A stretch of 64,000 bases of DNA from Pedobacter psychroterrae (GTDB lineage: Bacteria; Bacteroidota; Bacteroidia; Sphingobacteriales; Sphingobacteriaceae): contig NZ_SJSL01000001.1 in assembly GCF_004331695.1 (NCBI RefSeq), positions 248,001 to 312,000 on the forward strand, written 5' to 3'. A program made the position numbers and the translations under genes. The notes beneath the pieces were generated by a model. It searched no databases. It had not been told where the DNA came from and worked only from the letters and a program-made list of their open reading frames with translations. Numbering within the stretch: the stretch's first letter is position 1; each line of letters begins with the position of its first letter. Below are positions 42,838 to 51,394 of the stretch, piece after piece.

Positions 42838-43944
42838 TTACTTAGCAGGGATGAGCTTATAGAGTGTACCTGTAGCTCCTTCTGTTAAAGCATAAATATA
42901 GCCATCGGGACTTTCCGCTACATATCTGAAACGCCCTTTTCCCTGAAACATCCTGTCTTCCGATTTATAGGTAGTACCATCAAGTGTGATCCTGTTAAGG
43001 TGTGAAAAAGCCAAAGCACCTACCAGCAAATTGCCTTTCCAACCCGGATATTTATTGCTGGTCACGATTGTCATACCACAAGGCCCAATAGAAGGAACCC
43101 AATAATGCTTAGGATTTTCTATCCCTTCCAGTTCTTTGTTAGGGGTCAATACTGTACCATCATAGTTGATGCCGTATGAAGTCTTAGGCCAGCCATAGTT
43201 CTTTCCCTTTTCAATCAGGTTCAGCTCATCGCCACCTTTAGGACCATGCTCTACCGACCAGATCCGGTTAGTAGCTGCATCATACACCATACCCTGCGGA
43301 TTGCGGTGACCATAAGTCCAGATAGAACCATGTGCACCCTCCTGCCCTACAAAAGGATTATCAGTCGGCACCTTTCCATCATCAAAAATACGGTGCACCT
43401 TGCCATGGCCATTATCCAGCAACTGTACTTTGGGCTGTGTCCCTCTTTCACCAACACCTACAAAAAGGTATTTATCCTTGTCAAATACCAGCCTGCTGCC
43501 AAAATGGAAGTCTGCTTTTATTGCCGGCTTTGCTTCAAAAATATCCTGTTTTTCAATCACCTGATTGCCTTTCAGTTTAAATCTGACTACCGCAGTAGTT
43601 GCCAGGTCACCTACAGGTTTAGAAAAGGTAATATAGATCCAGCCATTCTTTTTATAATCAGGATGCAACTTGATGTCCATCAGTCCACCTTGTCCCTTAG
43701 CTACTACCGCAGGAACGCCAACCAGCTTTTCTCCTGTAAATTTATCATTCTTAAATACAAAAATCTCTCCCGAACGGTCGGTAACCAACAGACGCCCGTC
43801 AAACAACCACACCATTCCCCATGGGTTTTTTAACCCATCGTACAATTTCTCAAGGGTAACTTCAGACTTGACTCCATCCTGGGCCTGACAAGCAGAGAAT
43901 ACGAAACCCGACAAGAGTGTCAACAGCAGAAAAATTCTTTTCAT
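42838..43944 (-). CDS. PQQ-dependent aldose/sugar dehydrogenase, lipoprotein
   Basis: 368 residues with a lipoprotein signal peptide (lipobox FSAC). It is a six-bladed beta-propeller of the soluble glucose/sorbosone dehydrogenase (GSDH/YliI) family: LKNPWGMVWLFDGRLLVTD, QGGLMDIKLHPDYK, GHRNPQGMVYDA and EHGPKGGDELNLIEKGKNYGW. Members oxidise the anomeric carbon of sugars with bound PQQ. It is the first gene of the minus-strand run ending at EnvC. Confidence 0.93.
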   Translation of the reverse strand: MKRIFLLLTLLSGFVFSACQAQDGVKSEVTLEKLYDGLKNPWGMVWLFDGRLLVTDRSGEIFVFKNDKFTGEKLVGVPAVVAKGQGGLMDIKLHPDYKKNGWIYITFSKPVGDLATTAVVRFKLKGNQVIEKQDIFEAKPAIKADFHFGSRLVFDKDKYLFVGVGERGTQPKVQLLDNGHGKVHRIFDDGKVPTDNPFVGQEGAHGSIWTYGHRNPQGMVYDAATNRIWSVEHGPKGGDELNLIEKGKNYGWPKTSYGINYDGTVLTPNKELEGIENPKHYWVPSIGPCGMTIVTSNKYPGWKGNLLVGALAFSHLNRITLDGTTYKSEDRMFQGKGRFRYVAESPDGYIYALTEGATGTLYKLIPAK

Positions 43945-44042
43945 AAAATATATAAGTAATTGATTTACAACTATTAAGTCCGGAATCCCCCTAAGAATAC
44001 CGGACTTACAATTAAACCCTAAGATACGAAAAATAATTGGGA

Positions 44043-45083
44043 TTATTTTGCCTTATCCAGTGCTTTTCTCACTTGTGGCGCAACTTTGTTACCAAATATC
44101 TCGATAGATTTCATCATTTCAGCATGCGAAGGATCACCTACATCCATATGCCCTATGAACCTCGTAATGCCAAATAGCTCGTGCATGTAAAGGATCTTTT
44201 CTGTCACTTCCTCTGCCCCGCCCATAAACAGCGCACCGTCCCTGGAGCGGCCCCCATCGTATTGCGTCTTAGCATACGGAGGCCAGCCGCGCGATGCGCC
44301 TACCCTGTCCATTTGCGAAGCATAGTTGTAATAATACTGGTCTATATTCGCCTCATTATCACTCAAAAAAGCATGAGAATGAATCCCTATCTGCATATCG
44401 GCCAGATCATGGCCATGATTGATATATTCCTCTTTATAAAACTCTATCAATGGCTGAAACTGCTTCGGCATCCCGCCTATAATGGCTACCACCAGCGGCA
44501 GGCCCAGCTTTGCCGCACGTGCCACCGATGCAGGGGTTCCCCCTACGGCAATCCAAATTGGAAGTTTACCATTATTGGTAGCCCTGGGATATACCCGCTG
44601 ATCACGTAATGGTGCCCGCAGTTTGCCTTGCCAGTTTACCACCTCATTGTTGTTGATGTTCAGTAACAGGTCAAGCTTTTCTTCAAACAATTGATCGTAG
44701 TCCGACAAATTATACCCAAACAAGGGAAATGACTCAATAAAACTTCCACGGCCCACCCCTATTTCTGCCCGCCCGTTAGAGATCAGGTCGATGGTAGAAA
44801 AATCCTGGTACACCTTTACCGGCTCCGCCGAACTCAGCACGGTAACGGTACTGGTCAGTTTTATATTTTTAGTGATGCTCGCGGCAGCAGCCAGCACGAT
44901 CTCAGGCGAGGAAACCGCATAGTCCGGCCGGTGGTGCTCACCAAGACCAAATACATCCAGGCCAACTTCATCAGCCAGTTTGATCTGCTCTAAAATCTCC
45001 TGTAACTTCTGCTTTGCTTCTCTTGGTTTACCTGTTGCCGCATCAAACGACAAATCGCCAAACATACCGATACCTAATTCCAT
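44043..45083 (-). CDS. LLM class flavin-dependent oxidoreductase
   Basis: About 346 residues from ATG 45083, preceded by AGGAG 7 nt upstream, one of the few good Shine-Dalgarno sequences in this window; a GTG six bases earlier is the alternative. The luciferase-like (LLM) TIM barrel is indicated by EVGLDVFGLGEHHRPDYAVSSP (in part), LTSTVTVLSSAEPVKVYQDF and GRAEIGVGRGSFIES. The family includes bacterial-luciferase-like monooxygenases using FMNH2. Substrate unknown. It lies alone between the PQQ dehydrogenase and the glycosidase genes. Confidence 0.92.
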   Translation of the reverse strand: MELGIGMFGDLSFDAATGKPREAKQKLQEILEQIKLADEVGLDVFGLGEHHRPDYAVSSPEIVLAAAASITKNIKLTSTVTVLSSAEPVKVYQDFSTIDLISNGRAEIGVGRGSFIESFPLFGYNLSDYDQLFEEKLDLLLNINNNEVVNWQGKLRAPLRDQRVYPRATNNGKLPIWIAVGGTPASVARAAKLGLPLVVAIIGGMPKQFQPLIEFYKEEYINHGHDLADMQIGIHSHAFLSDNEANIDQYYYNYASQMDRVGASRGWPPYAKTQYDGGRSRDGALFMGGAEEVTEKILYMHELFGITRFIGHMDVGDPSHAEMMKSIEIFGNKVAPQVRKALDKAK

Positions 45084-45206
45084 ATTCACTCCTTTTATTA
45101 AGTCAAAAACTCTTTTTTTAATACCTCAAAGTTAATGACACCCGCCACGATCCACATTGATATAGGATAAGAAATATCAGCACTGTTCCACGCACTTAAA
45201 TAAGGT

Positions 45207-46865
45207 TTATTGCTGAAAAATCTCCGGGTATTTCCTGATGAAATATACCGGTGTGCAGCTCCAGGCATGGCAATAACTATTAACCGGAAAAAAATTATAA
45301 GGTGACAATAGCTCATTATCGGGATCATAAGCCTCCCAAAATGTATCTGCCCCTTTCTGCACCATGCCGCCCCAGTATTTTTCCAATGCAGCTTTGGCCT
45401 CCTGCGTCAATCCCGATTTGATCAAAGCCGCTACATAATAATGGTACAAGTAAGGCGTACCCGGCCTTACAGCATTCTTATTATTCACCAGCGACTTCAA
45501 CGCCTTTTGCCCCTCTGCTTTTGTCGCCACGCCACTAATCACCATCCATGCCTGCGAAGCATAGGAAACCTGTTTTTCCGGTCCGCTTACATACACTCCT
45601 TTTTGCTTGTCGTACAAATTCACTCGTGCTGCTGCTGTCATCTTTGAGATCAGCGCTGGTATATGCGAAACTTCCTTTTCCTTTCCTAATTCTTTGGCTA
45701 GCAACCATGTTTCCTTCAGCGCAAAGATCATGATCCCCTGCAGGGAAGCTTGTTTATCCAGTCCCTCCCTCCAGTCTACAAACAGCCACCATTCCTTTTG
45801 GGCCTCAGCAGCATTAAATAATCCTTTCTGGTCCAGATGCTTATTAATATTTTCAAGTTGCTGTTTAGCGACGGGCCAAAGATCAGTAGCCGTCTTCTTA
45901 TCGCCTGTAGCGGCTAAATATTCCTTCAGTGTGGTGTTAAAAAATAAAGAATACTCAAACAAAAAAGCCCCCTGCTGCGGATGCGGCGCCGGTGTTTCAA
46001 AGGCATTGGGATATAGAAACCCTTTATCATCTGCCAGCCCGGCTATCATATACAGGCACCGTTTGGTGAGGTCATGGTTTTTAAAAGAATAGTTATTTGC
46101 CATCGCCTGAAGGTAGAGATCTCCTATCCAAAGCCTTCTGTCGCGCTTAGGCCCGTCCTCATAAATGGTCTGCATGCATTCTTTTAACGTATTCAGTCCG
46201 ACAGCATCAATTTTGGAAATCACTGCGCTGGTCTTAGAACTAAGCAGCGGCGGCGTAACGTTAACCGAACTTACCGCACTAAATTTCATTTCTGTGATCT
46301 TAAAATCAAAATCACGGGGACTGGCGAGTAAATCAATTTTGAGGTACCTGAAAGACATTCGTCTCGGCAGCGTGATCGTAGCCGGCAGTTCCATCACGGT
46401 TATGGTCTCGTCCTGAAGCCATGCCCTGCTCAAAGTACCCGGATACGGATCGAAGGGCGTGGACAGTTCAGCAGGAACCTCCGCAAAGGTAAGTTTAAAC
46501 CGCAGTGGACCGTCCAGAACGCGCTGACTCTCCTTGATGGTAAACGTATAATAACCGGTCAAATGCGCGCCGAAATCAATTACCGTTCCCGACTGTGTTC
46601 TAAAAGACTTACTATAAAAATCTTCCAAAGTCCCTGCAGGTCCGGTTTTCCAGCCCTGAAAGGCACTTGTGTCTGGAATGAGCTTTACAACACCTACAGG
46701 GTGTATTTCCTGCCCGATTAGTTTTGGTTTGAATGCTTCTGCGACGGTCAGCCACTCGCTGGCAGCCTGCGGTCCGTAATAATCCTGGGCATTGACTTTC
46801 TGAAAAGCCAACCAAGGCAGGAAAGCGATAAAGAGGGCAATATATGCGTATTTTAATTTCGACAT
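45207..46865 (-). CDS. GH78-like alpha-L-rhamnosidase-type glycoside hydrolase
   Basis: About 552 residues from ATG 46865, which gives the signal peptide MSKLKYAYIALFIAFLPWLAFQKVNA; ATG 46889 would add eight residues before it. Residues 90-220 are a beta-sandwich (PATITLPRRMSFRYLKID), then the (alpha/alpha)6 barrel carries the hallmark YEDGPKRDRRLWIGDL and the C-terminal VNSYCHAWSCTPVYFI of GH78. DTFWEAYDP probably supplies a catalytic glutamate. It is shorter than most GH78 enzymes (often over 800), so some accessory domains are missing. Secreted; probably acts on rhamnosides of plant pectin or glycosides. Substrate is inferred from family only. Confidence 0.78.
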   Translation of the reverse strand: MSKLKYAYIALFIAFLPWLAFQKVNAQDYYGPQAASEWLTVAEAFKPKLIGQEIHPVGVVKLIPDTSAFQGWKTGPAGTLEDFYSKSFRTQSGTVIDFGAHLTGYYTFTIKESQRVLDGPLRFKLTFAEVPAELSTPFDPYPGTLSRAWLQDETITVMELPATITLPRRMSFRYLKIDLLASPRDFDFKITEMKFSAVSSVNVTPPLLSSKTSAVISKIDAVGLNTLKECMQTIYEDGPKRDRRLWIGDLYLQAMANNYSFKNHDLTKRCLYMIAGLADDKGFLYPNAFETPAPHPQQGAFLFEYSLFFNTTLKEYLAATGDKKTATDLWPVAKQQLENINKHLDQKGLFNAAEAQKEWWLFVDWREGLDKQASLQGIMIFALKETWLLAKELGKEKEVSHIPALISKMTAAARVNLYDKQKGVYVSGPEKQVSYASQAWMVISGVATKAEGQKALKSLVNNKNAVRPGTPYLYHYYVAALIKSGLTQEAKAALEKYWGGMVQKGADTFWEAYDPDNELLSPYNFFPVNSYCHAWSCTPVYFIRKYPEIFQQ

Positions 46866-46969
46866 GACTGTTTTTTCAAATGTTGTCATTTTTTTCTATT
46901 TGAACAATACTTCCTTTTCCTGATTGGGGTAATGTTTTGAAAAACAGTCGGGTAAAAGGTTAATTTTAC

Positions 46970-46977
46970 TACATTTG
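46970..46977 (+). promoter_or_regulatory. possible -7 element before the histidine kinase
   Basis: TACATTTG exactly matches TAnnTTTG and lies 21 bp before ATG 46999. The nearest TTTG is 30 bp upstream, too far for a normal -33, so this is a weak call. It argues against the longer frame opening at 46975. Confidence 0.35.
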
Positions 46978-46998
46978 AACAGGGATTATCAATTATTG

Positions 46999-48261
46999 AT
47001 GCAAACACTTAAAAAACTATTATCCATAGGGATCCAACCCGGTATGTTTTATCGGGAACGCCGGAAAATTTCTGTAATCAATATCGCAGGACTTATTGGC
47101 GGCTTCTCATCGATGATATTCATGCTTAAAAATTACAACAATGGGCTAAATGACCTTGCTGTATTAAACGGCATTACCATGCTGGCCGGATTTAGTGTCC
47201 TGTATTTTAATTTCAAACATTATTATACCTACCCTGCTGTAATAGTGGGCCTCATTTACTCCCTCAGCTGCGCTACAAGCGCGATGATGTACAACAACAA
47301 TATGGAATTTTACCTGCTGCTTTTCATGGGTATTTATTTTATCTTGCTGAATGACTTCCTGACATTGCTTCTATTCAGCGTAGTAAATGCAGTCCTGTTT
47401 TTATTTATTTTTTCAAACCCACATTATTTATCAGGATACCCTGCCGTTTCAGAACTCCACCGTTTTATCGTGCTGCTCAATGGAATTCTGCTGTTCCTGT
47501 TCTTCCTTTACTATTTTAAAAAACAAACATTAAATCATCAGCATCAAATTGAAGCGCAAAACAAGAAATTAATGCTGCTCAACAGGAACAAGGAAAAACT
47601 GTTTGCCATTCTGGCCCACGACATACGCGGACCAATAAACAGTGCAGGAGCCGCTTTTGCCATGGTCCAGAATAAGATGATCTCAAAAGAAGAGTTTGAG
47701 GAGATCTCCTTAAAACTTAACCAGCAGATCAGCAATGTAAGAGAAAATGTAGATACCCTGCTAATGTGGAGCCAAAGCCAGCTCAATGGCATTAAAGTAA
47801 ATAAGGCAAACATTTCATTGAAACCTGTAGTACTAAAGCTGATCTCTTCGTTTGAAATATTACTGGAATCCAAGGATCTGACCATGGTTACCAGTGACCT
47901 GCCTGATCTTAAAATATATGCTGATGAAGACCACCTTGAGATCATCCTTAGAAACTTACTGAGCAATGCCATAAAATTTAGTTTCCCTAAGGGCACCATC
48001 ATGATCAGCGCTGCACAAAAGGACAATTGTGCGGAGATCTCCATCCAGGATTTTGGAATTGGGATCAGTTCGGAAAATGCAGCGATTATCCTTCAAAGCC
48101 ATTCTTTTTACTCCAGCTATGGCACCCTCAATGAAAAGGGAACGGGCCTCGGCTTAAAGTTTTGCAGTGAATTTGCAGAAAAGAACGGTGGCCGGATCAA
48201 TTTGAAAAGTAAAGAAGGAGAAGGCAGCTGCTTTACGCTAAGGGTACCTCTTGCGGAGTGA
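46999..48261 (+). CDS. membrane sensor histidine kinase
   Basis: About 420 residues from ATG 46999. Six hydrophobic segments occupy residues about 25-175, without a periplasmic sensor domain, followed by a short linker and the kinase core: H box LFAILAHDIRGPIN with H207, N box LRNLLSNAIKFS, G1 DFGIGIS and G2 GTGLGLKF. It should autophosphorylate in response to a membrane or small-molecule signal. No response regulator gene is adjacent, so its partner is elsewhere. Confidence 0.9.
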   Translation: MQTLKKLLSIGIQPGMFYRERRKISVINIAGLIGGFSSMIFMLKNYNNGLNDLAVLNGITMLAGFSVLYFNFKHYYTYPAVIVGLIYSLSCATSAMMYNNNMEFYLLLFMGIYFILLNDFLTLLLFSVVNAVLFLFIFSNPHYLSGYPAVSELHRFIVLLNGILLFLFFLYYFKKQTLNHQHQIEAQNKKLMLLNRNKEKLFAILAHDIRGPINSAGAAFAMVQNKMISKEEFEEISLKLNQQISNVRENVDTLLMWSQSQLNGIKVNKANISLKPVVLKLISSFEILLESKDLTMVTSDLPDLKIYADEDHLEIILRNLLSNAIKFSFPKGTIMISAAQKDNCAEISIQDFGIGISSENAAIILQSHSFYSSYGTLNEKGTGLGLKFCSEFAEKNGGRINLKSKEGEGSCFTLRVPLAE

Positions 48262-48422
48262 TTGAGTCCTATATCCCTTCTTAGTGCCACCACTTTAAAG
48301 GTATCTTACATGCCTTGTCCGGTCTACCAGCTTGCAGATGTCACCGCGATCGAATACATAAAAATAATAAAAATTCGATATTAATTGATTCCTTTGTAAA
48401 AATAAATTCAATTTACAATTAC

Positions 48423-49490
48423 ATGTCTGATTCTACCACCCGATTAAATAAATACATAAGTGAAAGCGGTCTGTGCTCAAGAAGAGCGGCCGACAGGTAT
48501 ATTGAGCAAGGGAACGTATATATTAACGGGAAAAAAGCCAAAGTAGGCGACAAAGTTTTCTTTGGGGACATTGTAACTGTAAACGGGCAGTCCATCGAAC
48601 CCAAGGAGGTTGAAAACACCATACTGATCGCTTATAACAAACCGGTCGGTATTACTAGTACCACTGAAGCCGGTGTAAAAAGCAATATTGTAGACCATGT
48701 AAACCATAGCGAAAGGGTCTTCCCTATCGGACGTCTGGACAAGGATTCCCAGGGACTGATATTCCTTACCAACAATGGGGACCTGGTCAACAAAATCCTT
48801 CGTGCGGGCAACAACCATGAAAAGGAATACATTGTCACAGTAAATAAACCTGTTACCGAATCTTTCCTGACCGGTATGTCAAAAGGGGTACCAGTACTGG
48901 GCGTGATGACCAAAAAGTGTAAGGTCAGCAAAGAAGGGCCCAATGTTTTTAAGGTCACTTTGATACAAGGCCTGAACAGGCAGATCAGAAGGATGTGTGA
49001 ACATTTTGGATTTGAGGTGACCAAACTGGAACGCGTGCGCATCATGAACATCGGCATCAAAGGGATTCCACTTGGCGAATGGCGTGAACTGACACCGGGA
49101 GAGCAGACAGAGATCTATAACATGGTGGCTAAGTCAAGCTCTTTGGAAGGTGCATCGGCGGCGCCAAAAAGGGTCACTAAAAAACCTAAGGCAACAAAAG
49201 AGGAAGACCTGATGGAAAATGTAACGCCAAAAAGGTCATCTGCCAGAACCCCTGGATTTAAAAAACCTTCCAGCCGGGCTGCTGCATCGGTAAGCAGGGC
49301 CGACAGACCAGCAGGTGGGAAAGGCAAAGCCGCCCCTAGAGGTGCAGCCAGATCTACTGCCAACGCTAAACCGGCCACAGGTAGCAGTGACTGGTTTAAA
49401 GGAAGCGGGCCAAGCAAGCGATCTGTTAAGCCTGGCAATGGACGGGCTGGCGCCCCTGGTGCCAAGACCAGAAGTCCGAAGCGCAAGTAA
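48423..49490 (+). CDS. RluB/E/F-family 23S rRNA pseudouridine synthase with long basic tail
   Basis: About 355 residues from ATG 48423; the longer frame (from 48315) adds residues with no family match. S4 RNA-binding domain at 5-55 ([20 protein letters not shown]), then the RsuA/RluB catalytic domain with D106 in [14 protein letters not shown] and the [15 protein letters not shown] block. After about residue 235 a 115-residue tail rich in Lys, Arg, Ala, Pro, Gly and Ser follows. It isomerises a uridine in rRNA; the closest match looks RluF-like. The tail probably binds RNA nonspecifically; such tails recur in Bacteroidota. Confidence 0.9.
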   Translation: MSDSTTRLNKYISESGLCSRRAADRYIEQGNVYINGKKAKVGDKVFFGDIVTVNGQSIEPKEVENTILIAYNKPVGITSTTEAGVKSNIVDHVNHSERVFPIGRLDKDSQGLIFLTNNGDLVNKILRAGNNHEKEYIVTVNKPVTESFLTGMSKGVPVLGVMTKKCKVSKEGPNVFKVTLIQGLNRQIRRMCEHFGFEVTKLERVRIMNIGIKGIPLGEWRELTPGEQTEIYNMVAKSSSLEGASAAPKRVTKKPKATKEEDLMENVTPKRSSARTPGFKKPSSRAAASVSRADRPAGGKGKAAPRGAARSTANAKPATGSSDWFKGSGPSKRSVKPGNGRAGAPGAKTRSPKRK

Positions 49491-49548
49491 TATATAGCCA
49501 TCTTTATTCAGTAAAAACATCGCTATTCCTGCTTAATCTTTTTTTAGG

Positions 49549-49556
49549 TAACTTTG
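49549..49556 (+). promoter_or_regulatory. possible -7 element of rlmN
   Basis: TAACTTTG exactly matches TAnnTTTG and lies 9 bp before ATG 49566, so the transcript would be nearly leaderless. The expected -33 position reads ATTC, a poor match. Confidence 0.35.
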
Positions 49557-49565
49557 CAGGCACAA

Positions 49566-50612
49566 ATGCTTACTATCAAAAAAACAGACATACGTTCTCT
49601 TAACCTGGAACAGCTGCAATCGCACTTCATTGCGTTGCAGGAACCTGCCTACAGGGCCAAACAGGTATACCAATGGCTTTGGGAAAAGTCTGCACGTTCC
49701 TTTGAGGAAATGAGCAATATCTCTAAAGAACTGAGGCACAAGCTGGACGAGAAATACACCATCAATGCTGTTGAAGTAAACAATTCACAGTTTAGTAACG
49801 ACCATACCATTAAAAATGCCTTTAGGCTTTATGACGGCAATATAGTAGAGGGTGTGCTGATCCCGATGGATGAACGCATGACTGCCTGCGTAAGTTCGCA
49901 GGTAGGATGCAGCCTGACCTGCAAGTTTTGCGCTACCGGATACATGGACCGCAAAAGGAACCTCAATGCCGATGAGATCTATGACCAGGTGGTACTGATA
50001 GATCAGCAGGCTAAGAAAAACTACAATGCGCCGCTTACGAATATTGTGTATATGGGCATGGGCGAGCCATTGCTGAATTATGCCAATGTTTTGAAATCAA
50101 TAGAGCGTATTACGGCACCCGACGGGCTGAATATGTCTTATAAGCGGATCACTGTTTCTACAGCAGGTATTGCCAAGATGATCAAAAAGCTTGGGGATGA
50201 TGGGGTTAAATTTAACCTGGCGGTATCACTGCATGCTGCCAATGATGCCAAGCGGAATGAGATCATGCCAATCAATGAACAAAACTCATTAAAGGCACTT
50301 GCAGAAGCACTAAAGTACTATTTTTCAAAGACGAAGAACCCGATTACTTACGAGTATATTGTATTTAACAATTTTAATGATGAAATTCAGGATGCCATGG
50401 AGCTGGCCAGGTTTTGTAAACATGTGCCCTGCAAGGTAAACCTGATAGAATACAACCCAATACAGTTTGCTGATTTTGTCAATGCAGAAGAAGACAAAAT
50501 AGACGCTTTTTCTAATTATCTGAAGAGTCAGGGCATCAATACCAATATCAGGCGAAGCCGTGGAAAAGACATTGATGCCGCATGCGGGCAACTGGCAGTA
50601 AAACAGGAATAA
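49566..50612 (+). CDS. rlmN: 23S rRNA / tRNA adenine-C2 methyltransferase RlmN
   Basis: About 348 residues from ATG 49566; the frame opens earlier at 49554 but that start overlaps the -7 element. The radical-SAM cluster motif is C115-x3-C119-x2-C122 (GCSLTCKFCATGYM), with GMGEPLLNY and, near the C-terminus, C340 in AACGQL, the second catalytic cysteine that forms the methyl intermediate. RlmN methylates A2503 of 23S rRNA and A37 of some tRNAs. The gene is followed by a 24-bp palindrome before comF. Confidence 0.97.
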   Translation: MLTIKKTDIRSLNLEQLQSHFIALQEPAYRAKQVYQWLWEKSARSFEEMSNISKELRHKLDEKYTINAVEVNNSQFSNDHTIKNAFRLYDGNIVEGVLIPMDERMTACVSSQVGCSLTCKFCATGYMDRKRNLNADEIYDQVVLIDQQAKKNYNAPLTNIVYMGMGEPLLNYANVLKSIERITAPDGLNMSYKRITVSTAGIAKMIKKLGDDGVKFNLAVSLHAANDAKRNEIMPINEQNSLKALAEALKYYFSKTKNPITYEYIVFNNFNDEIQDAMELARFCKHVPCKVNLIEYNPIQFADFVNAEEDKIDAFSNYLKSQGINTNIRRSRGKDIDAACGQLAVKQE

Positions 50613-50613
50613 A

Positions 50614-50637
50614 ATTTTAGGGCCCGGGCCTTAAAAT
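50614..50637 (+). repeat. 24-bp near-perfect palindrome between rlmN and comF
   Basis: The left arm ATTTTAGGGCCC and right arm GGGCCTTAAAAT pair throughout, with one G-T pair at position 7. It is centred on CCCGGG, begins 1 bp after the rlmN stop and ends 15 bp before comF. No T-tract follows, so it may be an mRNA end stabiliser or a protein-binding site rather than a terminator. Confidence 0.6.
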
Positions 50638-50652
50638 GATATACCTTAGCTG

Positions 50653-51372
50653 ATGCATTTTGTAAACCATCTATTCCAAAGCTTGTCCCTGCTCATTAGG
50701 GACTTGGTCAGTCTGCTATTTCCAAATTTATGCTGTGCCTGCGGATTGCAGCTATATCGCGGAGAAGCTCATCTCTGTACAGGATGCATAAGCAATCTGC
50801 CTTATACAGATCACCACACTGACCCGCAGAATAAAGCTGCGAAAAAACTATGGGGAAGGATAAGGTTTAATGCCACAATGGCCATGCTGCATTTCAAAAA
50901 GGGAGGCCGCGTCCAAAATATCATCCATCATTTAAAATACGGAAACAATAGCGGTATCGGAATAAAACTGGGCATGATGATGGCAGAGAGACTACAAACT
51001 GCCGCAGCTTTTGAGCACATAGACCTGATCATACCTGTGCCCCTACATAAAAAAAGGGAACGAATACGGGGTTACAACCAAAGTAAAAGCATAGCGGAGG
51101 GGATAGCGGCTGTACTTGGAGTGCCCGTCATTCATACCGCCCTCATCAGAAAGATGGATACGGAAAGCCAGACCAATAAAAACCGGTTTGGAAGATACGA
51201 GAACATGAAAGATGTGTTTAAAATTATGGACGAATGTGCATTGCGCGGAAAACATGTGCTGCTGGTAGACGATGTGATTACGACAGGCGCTACCATCGAA
51301 TCCTGTGCCAATGAACTAAATAAATGTGGTATTAAAAAGCTAAGTATTGCAGCCGCAGCTTTGGCAGACTAA
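50653..51372 (+). CDS. ComF family phosphoribosyltransferase-like protein
   Basis: 239 residues. N-terminal zinc ribbon (CCACGLQLYRGEAHLCTGC, four or five cysteines), then a PRTase fold with IIPVPLHKKRERIRGYNQS and the PRPP-binding loop VLLVDDVITTGATIESC. ComF proteins are linked to DNA uptake in naturally competent bacteria but are widely conserved outside competence. It overlaps the beginning of the downstream frame, whose true start lies after its stop. Confidence 0.92.
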   Translation: MHFVNHLFQSLSLLIRDLVSLLFPNLCCACGLQLYRGEAHLCTGCISNLPYTDHHTDPQNKAAKKLWGRIRFNATMAMLHFKKGGRVQNIIHHLKYGNNSGIGIKLGMMMAERLQTAAAFEHIDLIIPVPLHKKRERIRGYNQSKSIAEGIAAVLGVPVIHTALIRKMDTESQTNKNRFGRYENMKDVFKIMDECALRGKHVLLVDDVITTGATIESCANELNKCGIKKLSIAAAALAD

Positions 51373-51394
51373 GGAGTTTTGTGTAGTTTTATTT

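Noticed and set aside
43246-43833. 195-codon plus-strand frame opposite the PQQ dehydrogenase
   Set aside because: Shadow frame inside a well-supported beta-propeller gene.
45098-45328. 76-codon minus-strand frame at the end of the GH78-like gene
   Set aside because: Overlaps the conserved C-terminus in another frame; no start context or domain.
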